From CAIQJJ01 sp049325275 (GTDB taxonomy: Bacteria > Chloroflexota > Anaerolineae > Anaerolineales > UBA4823), in assembly GCA_049325275.1 (NCBI GenBank), contig JBMOLU010000058.1, forward strand, positions 145,918-209,917: a stretch of DNA of 64,000 nucleotides. The letters run 5' to 3'. The notes below the pieces were generated by a model. It was not told the origin of the DNA. It ran no database searches and was given only the letters and a program-made list of their open reading frames with translations. The stretch's first letter is position 1. Each line of letters opens with the position of its first letter. Shown in pieces: positions 53,668-62,918 of this stretch. The position numbers were made by a program, and so were the translations under genes.

Positions 53668-55145
53668 GAATGTTCTTTCAAATCACGAATGGGTACGGTT
53701 ACCTCGATCAGCGTACCGTGTCCGGGGGATGAAGCAATCAGGCAAGTACCATTAATCAACTCGGCACGTTCGATCATCCCAAAAAGCCCCCAGCACGGTT
53801 GGGACTTCTGTTTCTTGAAGGTTTCATCGACGTCGAAACCGCCGCCATTGTCTTCAATTTGAAGGATGATATCGTGATTGGATTGTATCAGTTGTACGTT
53901 GACTTGTGTGGCTTCGGCATGGCGGGCCGCGTTCGTGGTGGCTTCCTGGACGATGCGGTACAGCGCAACGCGAACTTCTTCGGGCAACACAGGCAGGTTC
54001 CCCGAACTGTTTACCCGAACTTGCAGGCCGTAGCGGCTGGAGAACTCGTTTGTGTACCAGCGCAAGGCAGCCAGCAGGCCCAGATCGTCCAGTTGCGGCG
54101 GGTGCAGGCCTGTGACCAGATTTTGCAGCGCCTCGATGCCGTTTTTAACCAGTTTCTCGAGTTGCGTGGCCTGCTGACCGGCGCGTTCGGGGTTGGTGCT
54201 CAGGTTGTCCGAGATGCTGCGCAGCCCCATTCCCAGGGCCGTCAATGTCTGGCCCAGCTCATCGTGTAACTCACGAGCGATACGCTGCCGTTCCGATTCT
54301 TGTGCCTTGACGGTCTGGTGCAGTAAAGCGGCACGCAGTTCTTCCAGGCGATGCTGTTCGCTGCTTTGCTCGGTGCGCAATGCTTCAATTTTTCGGTTCG
54401 TTTCTACCACGAAGGCGCGCAACGAGCGGATGATGGCCGCTGCTGCCACGGCTGCCATGGCGGCGCGAAAGACCTGGATGGGAACCCCGAACCATTCCAG
54501 GAAAGTTTCGGTGTTGAAATAGGGTGAGGGGAAGATGCTTGACGGTGAGGCGAATAGTTGACCGATGCAGCCATATAGAAAAAAGGCCAGCGCTGCCAGG
54601 GCCACGTCTTGCCCGAAGCGCATCATCCCGCCGGCGAAAAATTTGCTGCGCTGTACCAACAGCCCGCGCGCTACCAGCAGGCTTCCCGGGATTGCCAGGC
54701 TGTATCGGGTATATACGTCAGCTGCCAACAGCCAGTCTGCTTTTTCTACGAAGCCTGCCGCCATCCATCCCAAACCGAACAACCAAAGAATGGCCATTGT
54801 GCCGATGGCGAAAATGCGTTTCGGTAATTGGTCGGCCCCGAACAGCAGACGGAGCCCGAAACTTAGCAGCAGAAAGAAGGAAATTGCCAGCAGGCCCAGG
54901 CGCACCGCTCCCAATGCCGTAAAAAACGCTTCTGCACCGTTTTGCCGGTCAACCAGCAAAAACATTTCGAACCATTCATGGCCGCCATGGATCAGCCCAA
55001 AGAATGCCAGCGGGCGCAGGGCCTGGGCAAAGTCCAATGTAGAGGCGCGCCCTGTTTCGAGCAAAATAGCAAAGCCCATGCAAAAAAAGGCCAGGCCGTA
55101 AAAGAAATAAACCAGGATGATGTTTCGAGTAAAAAAATCGACCAT
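53664..55145 (-). CDS. Seven-helix membrane sensor histidine kinase (HisKA_3 type)
   Basis: 493 residues. About seven membrane helices (residues 5-240), a short coiled coil, then the HisKA_3 domain with His about residue 294 in RIARELHDELGQTL and a HATPase domain (VQEATTNAARHA, IEDNGGGFDVDE). The large membrane domain with no outer sensor domain suggests it reads a membrane signal, such as quinone redox state. The gene starts six bases after the stop of the cytochrome b-c gene, so it belongs to the redox operon. Confidence 0.9.
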   Translation of the reverse strand: MVDFFTRNIILVYFFYGLAFFCMGFAILLETGRASTLDFAQALRPLAFFGLIHGGHEWFEMFLLVDRQNGAEAFFTALGAVRLGLLAISFFLLLSFGLRLLFGADQLPKRIFAIGTMAILWLFGLGWMAAGFVEKADWLLAADVYTRYSLAIPGSLLVARGLLVQRSKFFAGGMMRFGQDVALAALAFFLYGCIGQLFASPSSIFPSPYFNTETFLEWFGVPIQVFRAAMAAVAAAAIIRSLRAFVVETNRKIEALRTEQSSEQHRLEELRAALLHQTVKAQESERQRIARELHDELGQTLTALGMGLRSISDNLSTNPERAGQQATQLEKLVKNGIEALQNLVTGLHPPQLDDLGLLAALRWYTNEFSSRYGLQVRVNSSGNLPVLPEEVRVALYRIVQEATTNAARHAEATQVNVQLIQSNHDIILQIEDNGGGFDVDETFKKQKSQPCWGLFGMIERAELINGTCLIASSPGHGTLIEVTVPIRDLKEHS

Positions 55146-55151
55146 GCGGGC

Positions 55152-56333
55152 TTACTTTTCAGGCGCGCCGGCCTCGATCCATTCGATAACGGCCTGTAGC
55201 TCTTCATCGGTCAACTGGCCCGGGTGGCCGCCCGCCTGTTGCACCTGGATCAGGATGCTGTCCTGCGCATCACCCGGCACGATGCCCGGGCCGCTTTCGC
55301 CGCCGTCCAGGGCATCCGGGTAGGTCGCCAGCGACAAACCGCCGACTTTGGTGACGCCGTGGCAGGTCGAACAGCGGTTGCGAAACAGGGCCTCGTAGTT
55401 GCCGGCCCACGAGTTGGCTGCAACGCCTTCACCGGGGGTGGCCGTCGGGGCGATGGTGATCGTCGGGCGTGGGCTGGGCGTAACTGGAACGAAAATTTCG
55501 GCGGTTTCTCCTCGCGGGACAGTTTCGATGGCAGTGCTTTCGTAGCCCAGGAAGAAATAGGAAAAAATGCCAAAACCGGCCACGAGCGTGGCGGCAAGCG
55601 GCGCGTATACCATCTGGCGTTTGCGCAGCACCTGCGGCGGGATCGCCTGCGTTCCCCCGGCCTCGATTTCGGCCAGTTGGGCCGGGTGTTCATCTTCCAT
55701 TTCGTGGCGGGTCATTTGGCCGCTGAACATGCTCTTGTTGAACATCTTCACGTGGACATGATAGAAATGCCAGAGCAAAATGGCCAGTACGGCCAACACG
55801 GCCTCGGCCCCGTGGGCGGCCTTGGCGGCGGGGATGGCTTCGCCGGGTAGGAAGCGGGTCGCCAGCACCGGATTCCACATCAGGAAGCCGGTCAGCGCCA
55901 TCAGAACCGTCCCCCAGACCACGGCCAGATATTCGGCTTTTTCGGCGTAGTTGAACTGCCCGTAGCGGGCGTGCGCTTTGCGCAGGCCCAGGTAGTAGGC
56001 GATATCCTGCAAGACGTGTTTGATGTCATCGATCCATGGCATCATCGTCCAACGGGCACGCAGAACGATGATGCGGTACAGAACTTCCAACATGTGATAC
56101 AGGCTGACGATCAGCATCACGGCTGCGGCCACATGGTGAACGGCGCGTGTGCCTTCGATGCCGCCAAACAGGCGCAAGAAGAACAGGCTGACGGGCGACT
56201 CGGCAAATTTCTGGATCAGCCCCGTCAGGCCGAGCAGCGAAAACGAAACCATGAAGACGGCGTGTTCGATGCGCTGTCCGAGATCGAAGCGCCGGTAAGT
56301 TTGCGAGGCGGCTTGCGGGTTGCGTTTAGCCAT
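55152..56333 (-). CDS. Cytochrome b (FdnI/HydC-like) fused to a monohaem cytochrome c domain
   Basis: 393 residues. The N-terminal 240 hold four helices of a dihaem cytochrome b with the His-rich helices RIEHAVFMV, VHHVAAAV, AAHGAEAVLA and WHFYHVHVK. A fifth helix (PLAATLVAGFGIFSYFF) leads to a Pro/Thr spacer and a C-terminal cytochrome c domain with CSTCHG, of the same type as the lipoprotein at 23078. It should take electrons from menaquinol at the membrane and pass them to the c haem outside. The true start is ATG 56333; the longer frame is an artefact. It is the second cytochrome b in this operon. Confidence 0.88.
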   Translation of the reverse strand: MAKRNPQAASQTYRRFDLGQRIEHAVFMVSFSLLGLTGLIQKFAESPVSLFFLRLFGGIEGTRAVHHVAAAVMLIVSLYHMLEVLYRIIVLRARWTMMPWIDDIKHVLQDIAYYLGLRKAHARYGQFNYAEKAEYLAVVWGTVLMALTGFLMWNPVLATRFLPGEAIPAAKAAHGAEAVLAVLAILLWHFYHVHVKMFNKSMFSGQMTRHEMEDEHPAQLAEIEAGGTQAIPPQVLRKRQMVYAPLAATLVAGFGIFSYFFLGYESTAIETVPRGETAEIFVPVTPSPRPTITIAPTATPGEGVAANSWAGNYEALFRNRCSTCHGVTKVGGLSLATYPDALDGGESGPGIVPGDAQDSILIQVQQAGGHPGQLTDEELQAVIEWIEAGAPEK

Positions 56334-57717
56334 GACGGGCCTCCTCGTCCGGGTCAGAAGCCGGCGCCGGAGCGTCTCCGCCAGGGAGCGCGGGTGCGTC
56401 GGGAGGTTTTGCCGGCGGTTGTGCTGGCGGGTCCGCCTGCGCCGGTTTTGCGTTCGTTCCGTTTTTGTCGTTCGTTTCCTGGCCACCGGGTGCAGGTCCG
56501 GCCGGCGGGCTTTGCGGGCTTTCGATGGCGGGTTTTCCTGGCTTCGACGGGAAGCGGTTGCGCACCCGGCGGCCGGCATCCAGGGCCACCATCACGGCCA
56601 TACCGCCAAGCACGAGCGGGATGAAGAATTTGTAGAACAGATCGACGTAGTAGACGATCGGGTATTTTTCGGGCGACGGATAGTAATGGGACATCCATGA
56701 AGCCGGGAAATCGGCGCTTGCATTTGGGTGGCATACCTGGCAGCGCACCAGCAGGTTCTCGCGTACCTGCAAACCCTTTTGCGGATCATCGGTGCGTAAA
56801 ATATCGTGTACGCCATGGCAGTCGTAGCAGACCGGTTTATTGGTTTCGGCGTCGGGCGACTGCTTCTCGAAAATCGCCACCGTGGTTCCGTGAAAGTCTG
56901 CCACGTACGTATCCAGCACTTCGGTGGTCAGGCCGTACTTTGCCATGCGCTGCGGGTCGGTGTGGCAGCCGGCGCAAATTTGCGGCGATTGCAGGCGGTA
57001 GGCAGCCGTGGTGGGATCGCCGATGTCGTGTACGCCGTGGCAGTCGATACAGGTCGGCACGTCCAGGTTGCCTTCGGTCAGTGCGGTGCCGTGGACGCTG
57101 GTTACGTATTTTTGGTAAATTGCGTTGTGGCAGCGTGCGCAAGTTTGCGGAATCCAGCGGTGTGTTTCCGGCAACTGCTGGCCGCTTTGCGGGTCGGTGA
57201 TGCGGCGAACGGCGTGGGCGCTGTGGCAGTCGGAGCAGGTGGCTGCTTCTCGCCGCCCGGCGGCGATGGCCTGCGCATGAACGCTGTCTGCCGCGCGATT
57301 CGCTTCACCCTGGTGGCAGAAAGCGCAGCCTGCATTGAGTTGGAGCGTTACGTCGCGAAAATCTCGCGCGCTGAAAGCCGGGTGCGGGTACATTCCCACG
57401 TCCCGGTGACACTGTACGCAGGCATAGCCTGCCTCGCCGTGTACGGAATCAGCGTGTTCGCTCGCGTCGACGAACAGCTCGAGCGTGCTGCCGTCTGCCA
57501 GCACCATGCTTTGCCCGGGTTGGCCGTGACAGCCGAGGCAGTAGTCATCGCGCAACGAAAGCGGTGCGCTGGTTGGCGTGCCCGCCTGCTTTTGCAGCGC
57601 GGCGGGGCCTTTGGCGCTGGCCGGCGCCGTGGCAAGCGCCAGCCCGATGGCCACCGACACCACTCCGGTGAACAACGCAAAGATGTAGGTGGGCTTTTTC
57701 AGGAAGATGGATCGCAT
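56326..57717 (-). CDS. Nine-haem cytochrome c with C-terminal membrane anchor (module B)
   Basis: 463 residues with a signal peptide (FALFTGVVSVAIGLALATA) and nine CxxCH sites (CLGCH, CVQCH, CAFCH, CSDCH, CARCH, CIDCH, CAGCH, CYDCH, CQVCH). A single helix near residue 360 (FFIPLVLGGMAVMVAL) anchors it, followed by a long Pro/Ala-rich cytosolic tail. It is the homologue of the protein at 58434-59579 and, like it, precedes a cytochrome b. The two seem to form a nine-haem c plus dihaem b unit like CbcL of Geobacter, there made as one chain. Overlaps the next gene's start by eight bases. Confidence 0.9.
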   Translation of the reverse strand: MRSIFLKKPTYIFALFTGVVSVAIGLALATAPASAKGPAALQKQAGTPTSAPLSLRDDYCLGCHGQPGQSMVLADGSTLELFVDASEHADSVHGEAGYACVQCHRDVGMYPHPAFSARDFRDVTLQLNAGCAFCHQGEANRAADSVHAQAIAAGRREAATCSDCHSAHAVRRITDPQSGQQLPETHRWIPQTCARCHNAIYQKYVTSVHGTALTEGNLDVPTCIDCHGVHDIGDPTTAAYRLQSPQICAGCHTDPQRMAKYGLTTEVLDTYVADFHGTTVAIFEKQSPDAETNKPVCYDCHGVHDILRTDDPQKGLQVRENLLVRCQVCHPNASADFPASWMSHYYPSPEKYPIVYYVDLFYKFFIPLVLGGMAVMVALDAGRRVRNRFPSKPGKPAIESPQSPPAGPAPGGQETNDKNGTNAKPAQADPPAQPPAKPPDAPALPGGDAPAPASDPDEEARHG

Positions 57718-57729
57718 GGGTGTTTGTCC

Positions 57730-58437
57730 CTAGCTTTTGCTTTTCTCGCCGGTCAGGCGTTCGTATTCTTTGGCGTGAAACGCTTGCATCTCGGCTTCAC
57801 GCAGCCGTCCGGTAAACATACTCAGGTTCAGGCGTTCGATGTGGACGTGATAGAAATGCCAGATGAAGACGAAGATCGCGGCGACGATGGCCTCGGTGCT
57901 GTGGGCCAGCTTGGCCGCCGGAACGATGCCGCCCGGCAGGAAGTGGGTGACTTGCTCGGGAAACCAGATGATGAACCCGGAAACGACCATGATGCCGATC
58001 GCAAAAAACAGGAACCAGTAGGTGATCTTCTGCTCGAAGTTGTATTTACCAAAAGCGGGGCGCTCTCTACGCAAAAAGAACAGGTACTTCAACATCTGCC
58101 CGGCGTCGCGTGCGTCTTGCCAGGTAGGCAGCATCTCACCGGGCAGCTTGCGGCGTACCAACAGGATGACGATCACTGCCAGGTGGTAGATCGCTTCCAG
58201 CGTCATCAGGACGGCAGCGATATGGTGGATGGTACGGATCAACTCGACCCGTTCCGGGGTGGCCAGCAACTGCTGGCTCCAGGCGGCGGCGCGATACTTT
58301 TGCGGCAGGCCGGTCAACAGCAGCGCCAGGAAGCTAACGATCAAAACTGCGTGTTCCCAACGCTGCGCCAGCGTAAAGCGCCAAAAGGTGCGTTCCTGAG
58401 TGATCGGCGGGCGAGAAGTTTTTTGGATAGGAGTCAT
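57730..58437 (-). CDS. Dihaem cytochrome b, FdnI/HydC-like (module A)
   Basis: 235 residues. Four helices carry the haem b His residues in AQRWEHAVL, IRTIHHIAAV, LAHSTEAIVA and WHFYHVHIE. It should oxidise menaquinol and pass electrons to the nine-haem protein encoded just upstream, whose stop overlaps this ATG by four bases. Similar to the N-terminal part of the cytochrome at 55152 but without a c domain. ATG 58437 was chosen because the longer open frame upstream has no family character. Confidence 0.9.
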   Translation of the reverse strand: MTPIQKTSRPPITQERTFWRFTLAQRWEHAVLIVSFLALLLTGLPQKYRAAAWSQQLLATPERVELIRTIHHIAAVLMTLEAIYHLAVIVILLVRRKLPGEMLPTWQDARDAGQMLKYLFFLRRERPAFGKYNFEQKITYWFLFFAIGIMVVSGFIIWFPEQVTHFLPGGIVPAAKLAHSTEAIVAAIFVFIWHFYHVHIERLNLSMFTGRLREAEMQAFHAKEYERLTGEKSKS

Positions 58438-59579
58438 GGCAGGTTCCTCCGCACGCGTGCAACCGTGCTGCGGATGATTTGCAAAACAACGTAGAGTACC
58501 GTCAGCCAAAGGACGACCGGCATGAACAGCCGGTAAAACGACTGGACGTAAAACACGAAGGGCGTACGCTCGATGCTGATTTCATTGTGTCCCGTCCAGG
58601 CGTCCGTCCAATTTGGGCCGGCGGCAGGGTGACACGCCTGACAGGTGGCGTGCAGGTTGGCCGGGTTGACGCGTGAGTCGGGATCGTTTGTTTTGCGGAT
58701 ATCGTGAACGCCGTGGCAGTCGGTACAGACGGCGCTGTCGTGCCAGATCGTTGGCCAGCGCGCCTTGTAGACAGAAACGTCGACGCCGTGCCAGGAAAGC
58801 TTATAAATGTCGTACACATTGGCGGGCAGGCCGTACTTGCCCATCAGGGTTTCGTCGGCATGGCAGCCGGCGCACATCTCCGGTGTCTGGATGTGGAACT
58901 GCTCGCTGCGTGGGTCCTGGATATTGTGCACGCCGTGGCAGTCGGTGCAGACCGGCACATCGGGGTTGTCCTCGCCGATCAGCGCTGCGCCGTGGACGCT
59001 GTCTTTGTACGATTCGGCGATTGTCCCGTGGCACTGGGCGCACGTTTCGGAGATATGCGCCCGTGGCTGATCGGGCGGACGCACGTCATGCGCCCCGTGA
59101 CAATCGGTGCAAACGGGCGCTTCGGGGTGTCCTGAGGCGGCCATTTGAGCGTGGATGCTATCCTGTGCCTTTTCGTAGTTGGCCGAGTGGCACTTCTGGC
59201 ATGCCAGATAGTATCCCAACGAAAGGTCACGCTTGCTGGTGTAAGTTTGCTCGGGATGTGGGAAGGTGGTGATAGCCGTGTGGCAGGCCTCGCATTCGAT
59301 GCCCAACGAACTGTGGACGGAATGTTCCAGCGCATCTGCCGGAATAACCAGGGAAAGCGTTTCTCCGCTCGGCAGCGTAATGGCAGGAACCTTTTCTTCA
59401 TCCCCATGGCAGCCCAGGCAGTACTTTTCGGTTTCCTGGTTTTCAGGTGCGTCGCTGTTTGCAGCGTGGGCGGGTACGGCGACGATCAAGATGGCCGCCA
59501 AGGCCAGGGCAACGATGCCGCCCGTCCACAGTGCGTCGTAAATGTTTGATGGGAAGCGCCTTGTGCGTTTAGCGCTCAT
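58434..59579 (-). CDS. Nine-haem cytochrome c with C-terminal membrane anchor (module A)
   Basis: 381 residues. Signal-peptide-like N-terminus (IVALALAAILIVAVPAHA), nine CxxCH sites (CLGCH, CEACH, CQKCH, CTDCH, CAQCH, CTDCH, CAGCH, CTDCH, CQACH) and a C-terminal helix (LFMPVVLWLTVLYVVLQII) with a short basic tail. Several sites share the CTDCHGVH context, as in other membrane-anchored cytochromes that receive quinol electrons. It lacks the Pro/Ala tail of the module B protein. Its start lies 11 bases inside the tiny upstream gene, so it is coupled to it. Confidence 0.9.
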   Translation of the reverse strand: MSAKRTRRFPSNIYDALWTGGIVALALAAILIVAVPAHAANSDAPENQETEKYCLGCHGDEEKVPAITLPSGETLSLVIPADALEHSVHSSLGIECEACHTAITTFPHPEQTYTSKRDLSLGYYLACQKCHSANYEKAQDSIHAQMAASGHPEAPVCTDCHGAHDVRPPDQPRAHISETCAQCHGTIAESYKDSVHGAALIGEDNPDVPVCTDCHGVHNIQDPRSEQFHIQTPEMCAGCHADETLMGKYGLPANVYDIYKLSWHGVDVSVYKARWPTIWHDSAVCTDCHGVHDIRKTNDPDSRVNPANLHATCQACHPAAGPNWTDAWTGHNEISIERTPFVFYVQSFYRLFMPVVLWLTVLYVVLQIIRSTVARVRRNLP

Positions 59580-59745
59580 GGTTGGCGCCTCCTGAAGCGC
59601 TTGGCTTGCCGTTCGTGGGCGTTTCGGCCACCAGGCCCAGGCGCCGCAGGATGTATGAAATGCCGAACAGGATCAGCAGCGGTATCATACAGCGCAGCAC
59701 GAACAGCAACCCGATAAAAAGTGGGTTGGGATTAACCGGCTCCAT
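59569..59745 (-). CDS. 58-residue single-helix membrane protein
   Basis: A short ORF with one membrane helix (FIGLLFVLRCMIPLLILFG) followed by a basic segment (YILRRLGLV) and a polar tail. A GGAGAAA site precedes the ATG. It is between the NrfD gene and the module A nine-haem gene, overlapping the latter by 11 bases, so it is likely a small subunit of one of the two complexes. Confidence 0.7.
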   Translation of the reverse strand: MEPVNPNPLFIGLLFVLRCMIPLLILFGISYILRRLGLVAETPTNGKPSASGGANHER

Positions 59746-59762
59746 AAGCAGTTTCTCCGTTC

Positions 59763-61010
59763 TTATTCAACAGGCCCTTTCTCGCCATCGAACAGGGGCA
59801 GGAACTTGACGCCCAACGTCAGCAGTAGTAGCGCATAGCCAATAATACCAACGGCCACGCCCCACTCCACGAGAGATGGCCAATATTGCCCGGCGGGCAG
59901 ATGGTAAAGCGTGCCGGGCGAATAAGCCACCGGAACGAACAGCCCGCTGACGGTGACGTTCCAGCGGTGAACGATGATTCCCAGCATCCCAGACAGCCCG
60001 CCGGCCACCAGAAACAGCGGGGAGCGACTGAAACGCGGCGTGAGAAAAAAGGCTGCCGGAACGATGATGCCCAACCCCACCTCACCAACCCAAAAGCTGA
60101 AGTTGTAAGGTGTTTGCTGGCTCAGCGTGAACAGCGCCTCGCTGACCAGCGGGGTACGCCCGTAGTAGGCCACCGAGGCGAGGTCCCAAAACTTGATGTA
60201 ACCATACGCCAGAAAGGCCAGCCCGCTGAAGCGGGCAATCGTTCGCAGAACGTCGCGCGGCACCTTGCGCTTGCCCGTTACCCACTCGACGAGGAATGCG
60301 ACCGTCATCGTCAGCGCCGGGCCGGCAGCTACCGCCGAAAGGATGAACATGATCGGCATAGAGGGCTTGAACCAGATCGGACGCGATTTGACGATGCCGT
60401 AGGTGGCGCCCAGTGACGATTGATGCAGGAGCGAAATCGCCAGCCCTAACACGGCCAGCGCCGGCGCCAGCTTGTGAAGCAGGTGCATGGCCTGGCGGAC
60501 GTGGCCGATATGGCGGACGTTGTCGAACAACCGGGCATCGGCCACCACGGGGGCAAATTCGAGCGCCATGACGATCAGGTAAATGGTGATGCACCAGGTG
60601 ATCTCCCACAGCACCGAATGGACGTTCCAGAACGCCCACGGATGCCAGAAGCGGTCGGGCCGCCCGATATCCATCACCAGCGTCAGCAGGGCCGATGTGT
60701 ATCCGATGAACCCGATCCACACGGCCAGGCGCACGATCGGTTGGAAATGCTTCAACCCGAAAATGTAGACGATAGCGGAAAGCGTGAAGGCCCCGGCGCC
60801 CAGGGCGATCGCCGACAGATCGATGGTGATCCACAGTCCCCAGGGTACCAGATCGCTCATGTGGGTGATCGCCAGGCCTTTCCAGAAGACCTCAACTGCC
60901 GCCACCAGCCCGATCAGCAGGCAGAAACCGAGCAGCCCCAGCCAGGCGAGCATCGCCGGGCTGGCTTTGGGCAAGGAGAAGCCTTTGCGAGGCGTGACAT
61001 CGGCCGTCAT
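59763..61010 (-). CDS. NrfD-type integral membrane quinone subunit
   Basis: 415 residues with about nine or ten helices (for example AWLGLLGFCLLIGLVAAVEVF and LAVWIGFIGYTSALLTLVM). It belongs to the NrfD/PsrC family, which binds menaquinone near the outer face and passes electrons to or from a partner ferredoxin, itself bound to a cytochrome. Its ATG overlaps the ferredoxin stop by four bases, and the order ferredoxin-NrfD is that of Nrf, Psr and Cbc4 operons. No molybdopterin subunit is near. Confidence 0.9.
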   Translation of the reverse strand: MTADVTPRKGFSLPKASPAMLAWLGLLGFCLLIGLVAAVEVFWKGLAITHMSDLVPWGLWITIDLSAIALGAGAFTLSAIVYIFGLKHFQPIVRLAVWIGFIGYTSALLTLVMDIGRPDRFWHPWAFWNVHSVLWEITWCITIYLIVMALEFAPVVADARLFDNVRHIGHVRQAMHLLHKLAPALAVLGLAISLLHQSSLGATYGIVKSRPIWFKPSMPIMFILSAVAAGPALTMTVAFLVEWVTGKRKVPRDVLRTIARFSGLAFLAYGYIKFWDLASVAYYGRTPLVSEALFTLSQQTPYNFSFWVGEVGLGIIVPAAFFLTPRFSRSPLFLVAGGLSGMLGIIVHRWNVTVSGLFVPVAYSPGTLYHLPAGQYWPSLVEWGVAVGIIGYALLLLTLGVKFLPLFDGEKGPVE

Positions 61011-61843
61011 AGCCCCTCCTTGGGTGGGACGTAGTAGACGTTGGCTTCGGTGCCCAGGTCTTCGCGCAGGCGCAGGGTGGTGTGGCTGCTGATGTACTGT
61101 GAGATTGGGCTGCCGGGATCGTTCAGGTTACCGAAGAGACGGGCGCCTACCGGGCAGGCGTTGACGCACGCCGGCGTGGCTTCCGCGTCGATGCCGGGCA
61201 TCAGGCCGCTGCGCAATCCGGCGTCGATGCGATGGATGCAGAAGGTGCATTTCTCGACGACCCCGCGCGGCCGGCGCTTTACTTCTGCCTGGCCCCAGGT
61301 AGGGATGTAGGGGTTTTCATCGCTGCGTGCCTCCCAGTTGAAGCGGCGTGCATCGTACGGGCAGGCCACCTGGCAGTAACGGCAGCCAATGCAGCGTTCG
61401 TAGTTCATCACCACCAGGCCATCTTCACGGTGATAGGTGGCCTGCACGGGGCAAACTTCGACACAGGGGGCGTTCTGGCAGTGCAGGCAGGGGCGCGTGA
61501 AGAAGAATTCCTGCCCGGTAGAGGTTCTTTCGCTCACCACCAGGTTCCAGGGCTCGTCGGCCGGCACATCGTTGACGGCGCAGCAGGCCCGCTGGCAGTA
61601 ACCGCAGCCGATGCACTTGTCGAGGTCGATGACCATGCCCCAGTGTAACGGGCCTGGTGCGTGCCCTGTCTGGCTGCCGTTGGCATCTACCGCCAACTGC
61701 TCGCCTTTCAACTGGCCGAACGGCGAAAGGGGGCCTGTAGTGACCGCCTGGGCTACCAGCACCGAGCTGGCCGCAGCCACGGCCACTTTCAGGAAATCCC
61801 GGCGGGTCAGATCGACGACGGCTTTCGTTTTTTTCTTAGTCAT
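61007..61843 (-). CDS. Tat-exported four-cluster ferredoxin subunit (NrfC/HybA-like)
   Basis: 278 residues. Twin-arginine signal (LTRRDFLKVAVAAASS) and four [4Fe-4S] motifs: CIGCGYCQRAC, CLHCQNAPCVEVCP, CIGCRYCQVACP and CTFC with CVNACPVGA. It should sit on the outer membrane face as the electron wire between the NrfD subunit and an octahaem cytochrome. The start overlaps the upstream cytochrome gene by eight bases. Confidence 0.93.
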   Translation of the reverse strand: MTKKKTKAVVDLTRRDFLKVAVAAASSVLVAQAVTTGPLSPFGQLKGEQLAVDANGSQTGHAPGPLHWGMVIDLDKCIGCGYCQRACCAVNDVPADEPWNLVVSERTSTGQEFFFTRPCLHCQNAPCVEVCPVQATYHREDGLVVMNYERCIGCRYCQVACPYDARRFNWEARSDENPYIPTWGQAEVKRRPRGVVEKCTFCIHRIDAGLRSGLMPGIDAEATPACVNACPVGARLFGNLNDPGSPISQYISSHTTLRLREDLGTEANVYYVPPKEGL

Positions 61844-62828
61844 CTTCTTCTACCTCCACCAGGCGGATACGCTTGCTAACCACCCAGGCCGCCGCGCCGC
61901 CCGTGATCAGCCCGATGATGGCGCCTTGCGCCAGCCCGGTATAGAGGCGCACGCTGCCGGCCGACTTCAACGCTGCGATGGTTTGCTCCTGTTTGCTGAG
62001 CTTTTCTTCGAGTGAGAGCATTTCGGCGGTGTTGACGGTTTGGGTGATCTGGCCGGTCAGTTTGATGATTTCATCACGCGTGTGGACGGTATCTTGGTGA
62101 CAACCAACGCAGGCGTCGGAGCCAACAGCAAAGGTGTGCCCGGTTGGTACGAGCCCTCCGATCGGGTCGTTGGTGCGCGGGCGGGTGAACATATGACAGT
62201 TGGAGCACTCCAGCCCAGAACCGGCGTGTGTACCGTGCGTGAAGGATGTGCCGCGCTCTTTGTGGCACTGGCTGCACAACTCGGTGACGGTGGCTGCCAT
62301 AGGCTTTTGGGCGTGCGGGTTATGGCAGGCCTGACACTGGATGCCCTTCTGGCCGTGTTCGCTGGCGCGCCATTCGTCGGTTGTGTTCTTGTGGCAGGTC
62401 GCACACAGGTTCTCATCGGGAGTGATCGGCATGAGCGTGGTCGGGTGACTGGGTTGGAAAGGTCCATGGCACGACTCGCAGGTTACGCCGGCTTCGGTGT
62501 ACTTGCCGCTTTGCGCGTTGTAGCCGGTCGTGTGGCATTCCAGGCAGGCCACCTTGGAGCCGTCTTCACTCCAGTCCCGCTGGAAAATGGGCGATGAAAA
62601 GGCGTGTGCGTGACGGGTTTCCTGCCATTCTGCATACAGGTCTTCGTGGCACTGCCGGCACGATGTGGAGCCGGCGTAACTCGTACTTTGACCGTTTACA
62701 CTTTTTTCGGGCGCAGCCCGAACCGGTTGGGCGCTTCCCAGCCGCGCTCCGAGTGCCAGGCAGGCGAAAAATGCCAGCACAAAAGCCAGCTTGCTGCGCC
62801 CCTCGATATTCAAACGCTTTCGATCCAT
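61836..62828 (-). CDS. Eight-haem cytochrome c with membrane anchor
   Basis: 330 residues. Signal peptide (LAFVLAFFACLALGARLGSA), eight CxxCH sites (CRQCH, CLECH, CESCH, CATCH, CQACH, CSQCH, CSNCH, CVGCH), a coiled coil (about residues 262-295) and a C-terminal helix (GAIIGLITGGAAAWVV). The first haem context CRQCHEDLYAEWQETRHA resembles the cytochrome c554 family. It should be the haem partner of the ferredoxin/NrfD pair. ATG 62828 was chosen for its GAGAGG site. Confidence 0.9.
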   Translation of the reverse strand: MDRKRLNIEGRSKLAFVLAFFACLALGARLGSAQPVRAAPEKSVNGQSTSYAGSTSCRQCHEDLYAEWQETRHAHAFSSPIFQRDWSEDGSKVACLECHTTGYNAQSGKYTEAGVTCESCHGPFQPSHPTTLMPITPDENLCATCHKNTTDEWRASEHGQKGIQCQACHNPHAQKPMAATVTELCSQCHKERGTSFTHGTHAGSGLECSNCHMFTRPRTNDPIGGLVPTGHTFAVGSDACVGCHQDTVHTRDEIIKLTGQITQTVNTAEMLSLEEKLSKQEQTIAALKSAGSVRLYTGLAQGAIIGLITGGAAAWVVSKRIRLVEVEEDD

Positions 62829-62918
62829 CTTGGCCTCTCGAAAATTTCTCGCTCGTGTAAGATAAGGAAATCGCCCTTTCGTCTTTGGTGGGAGAGCCGC
62901 AAACAAACGGGCTTCCTG

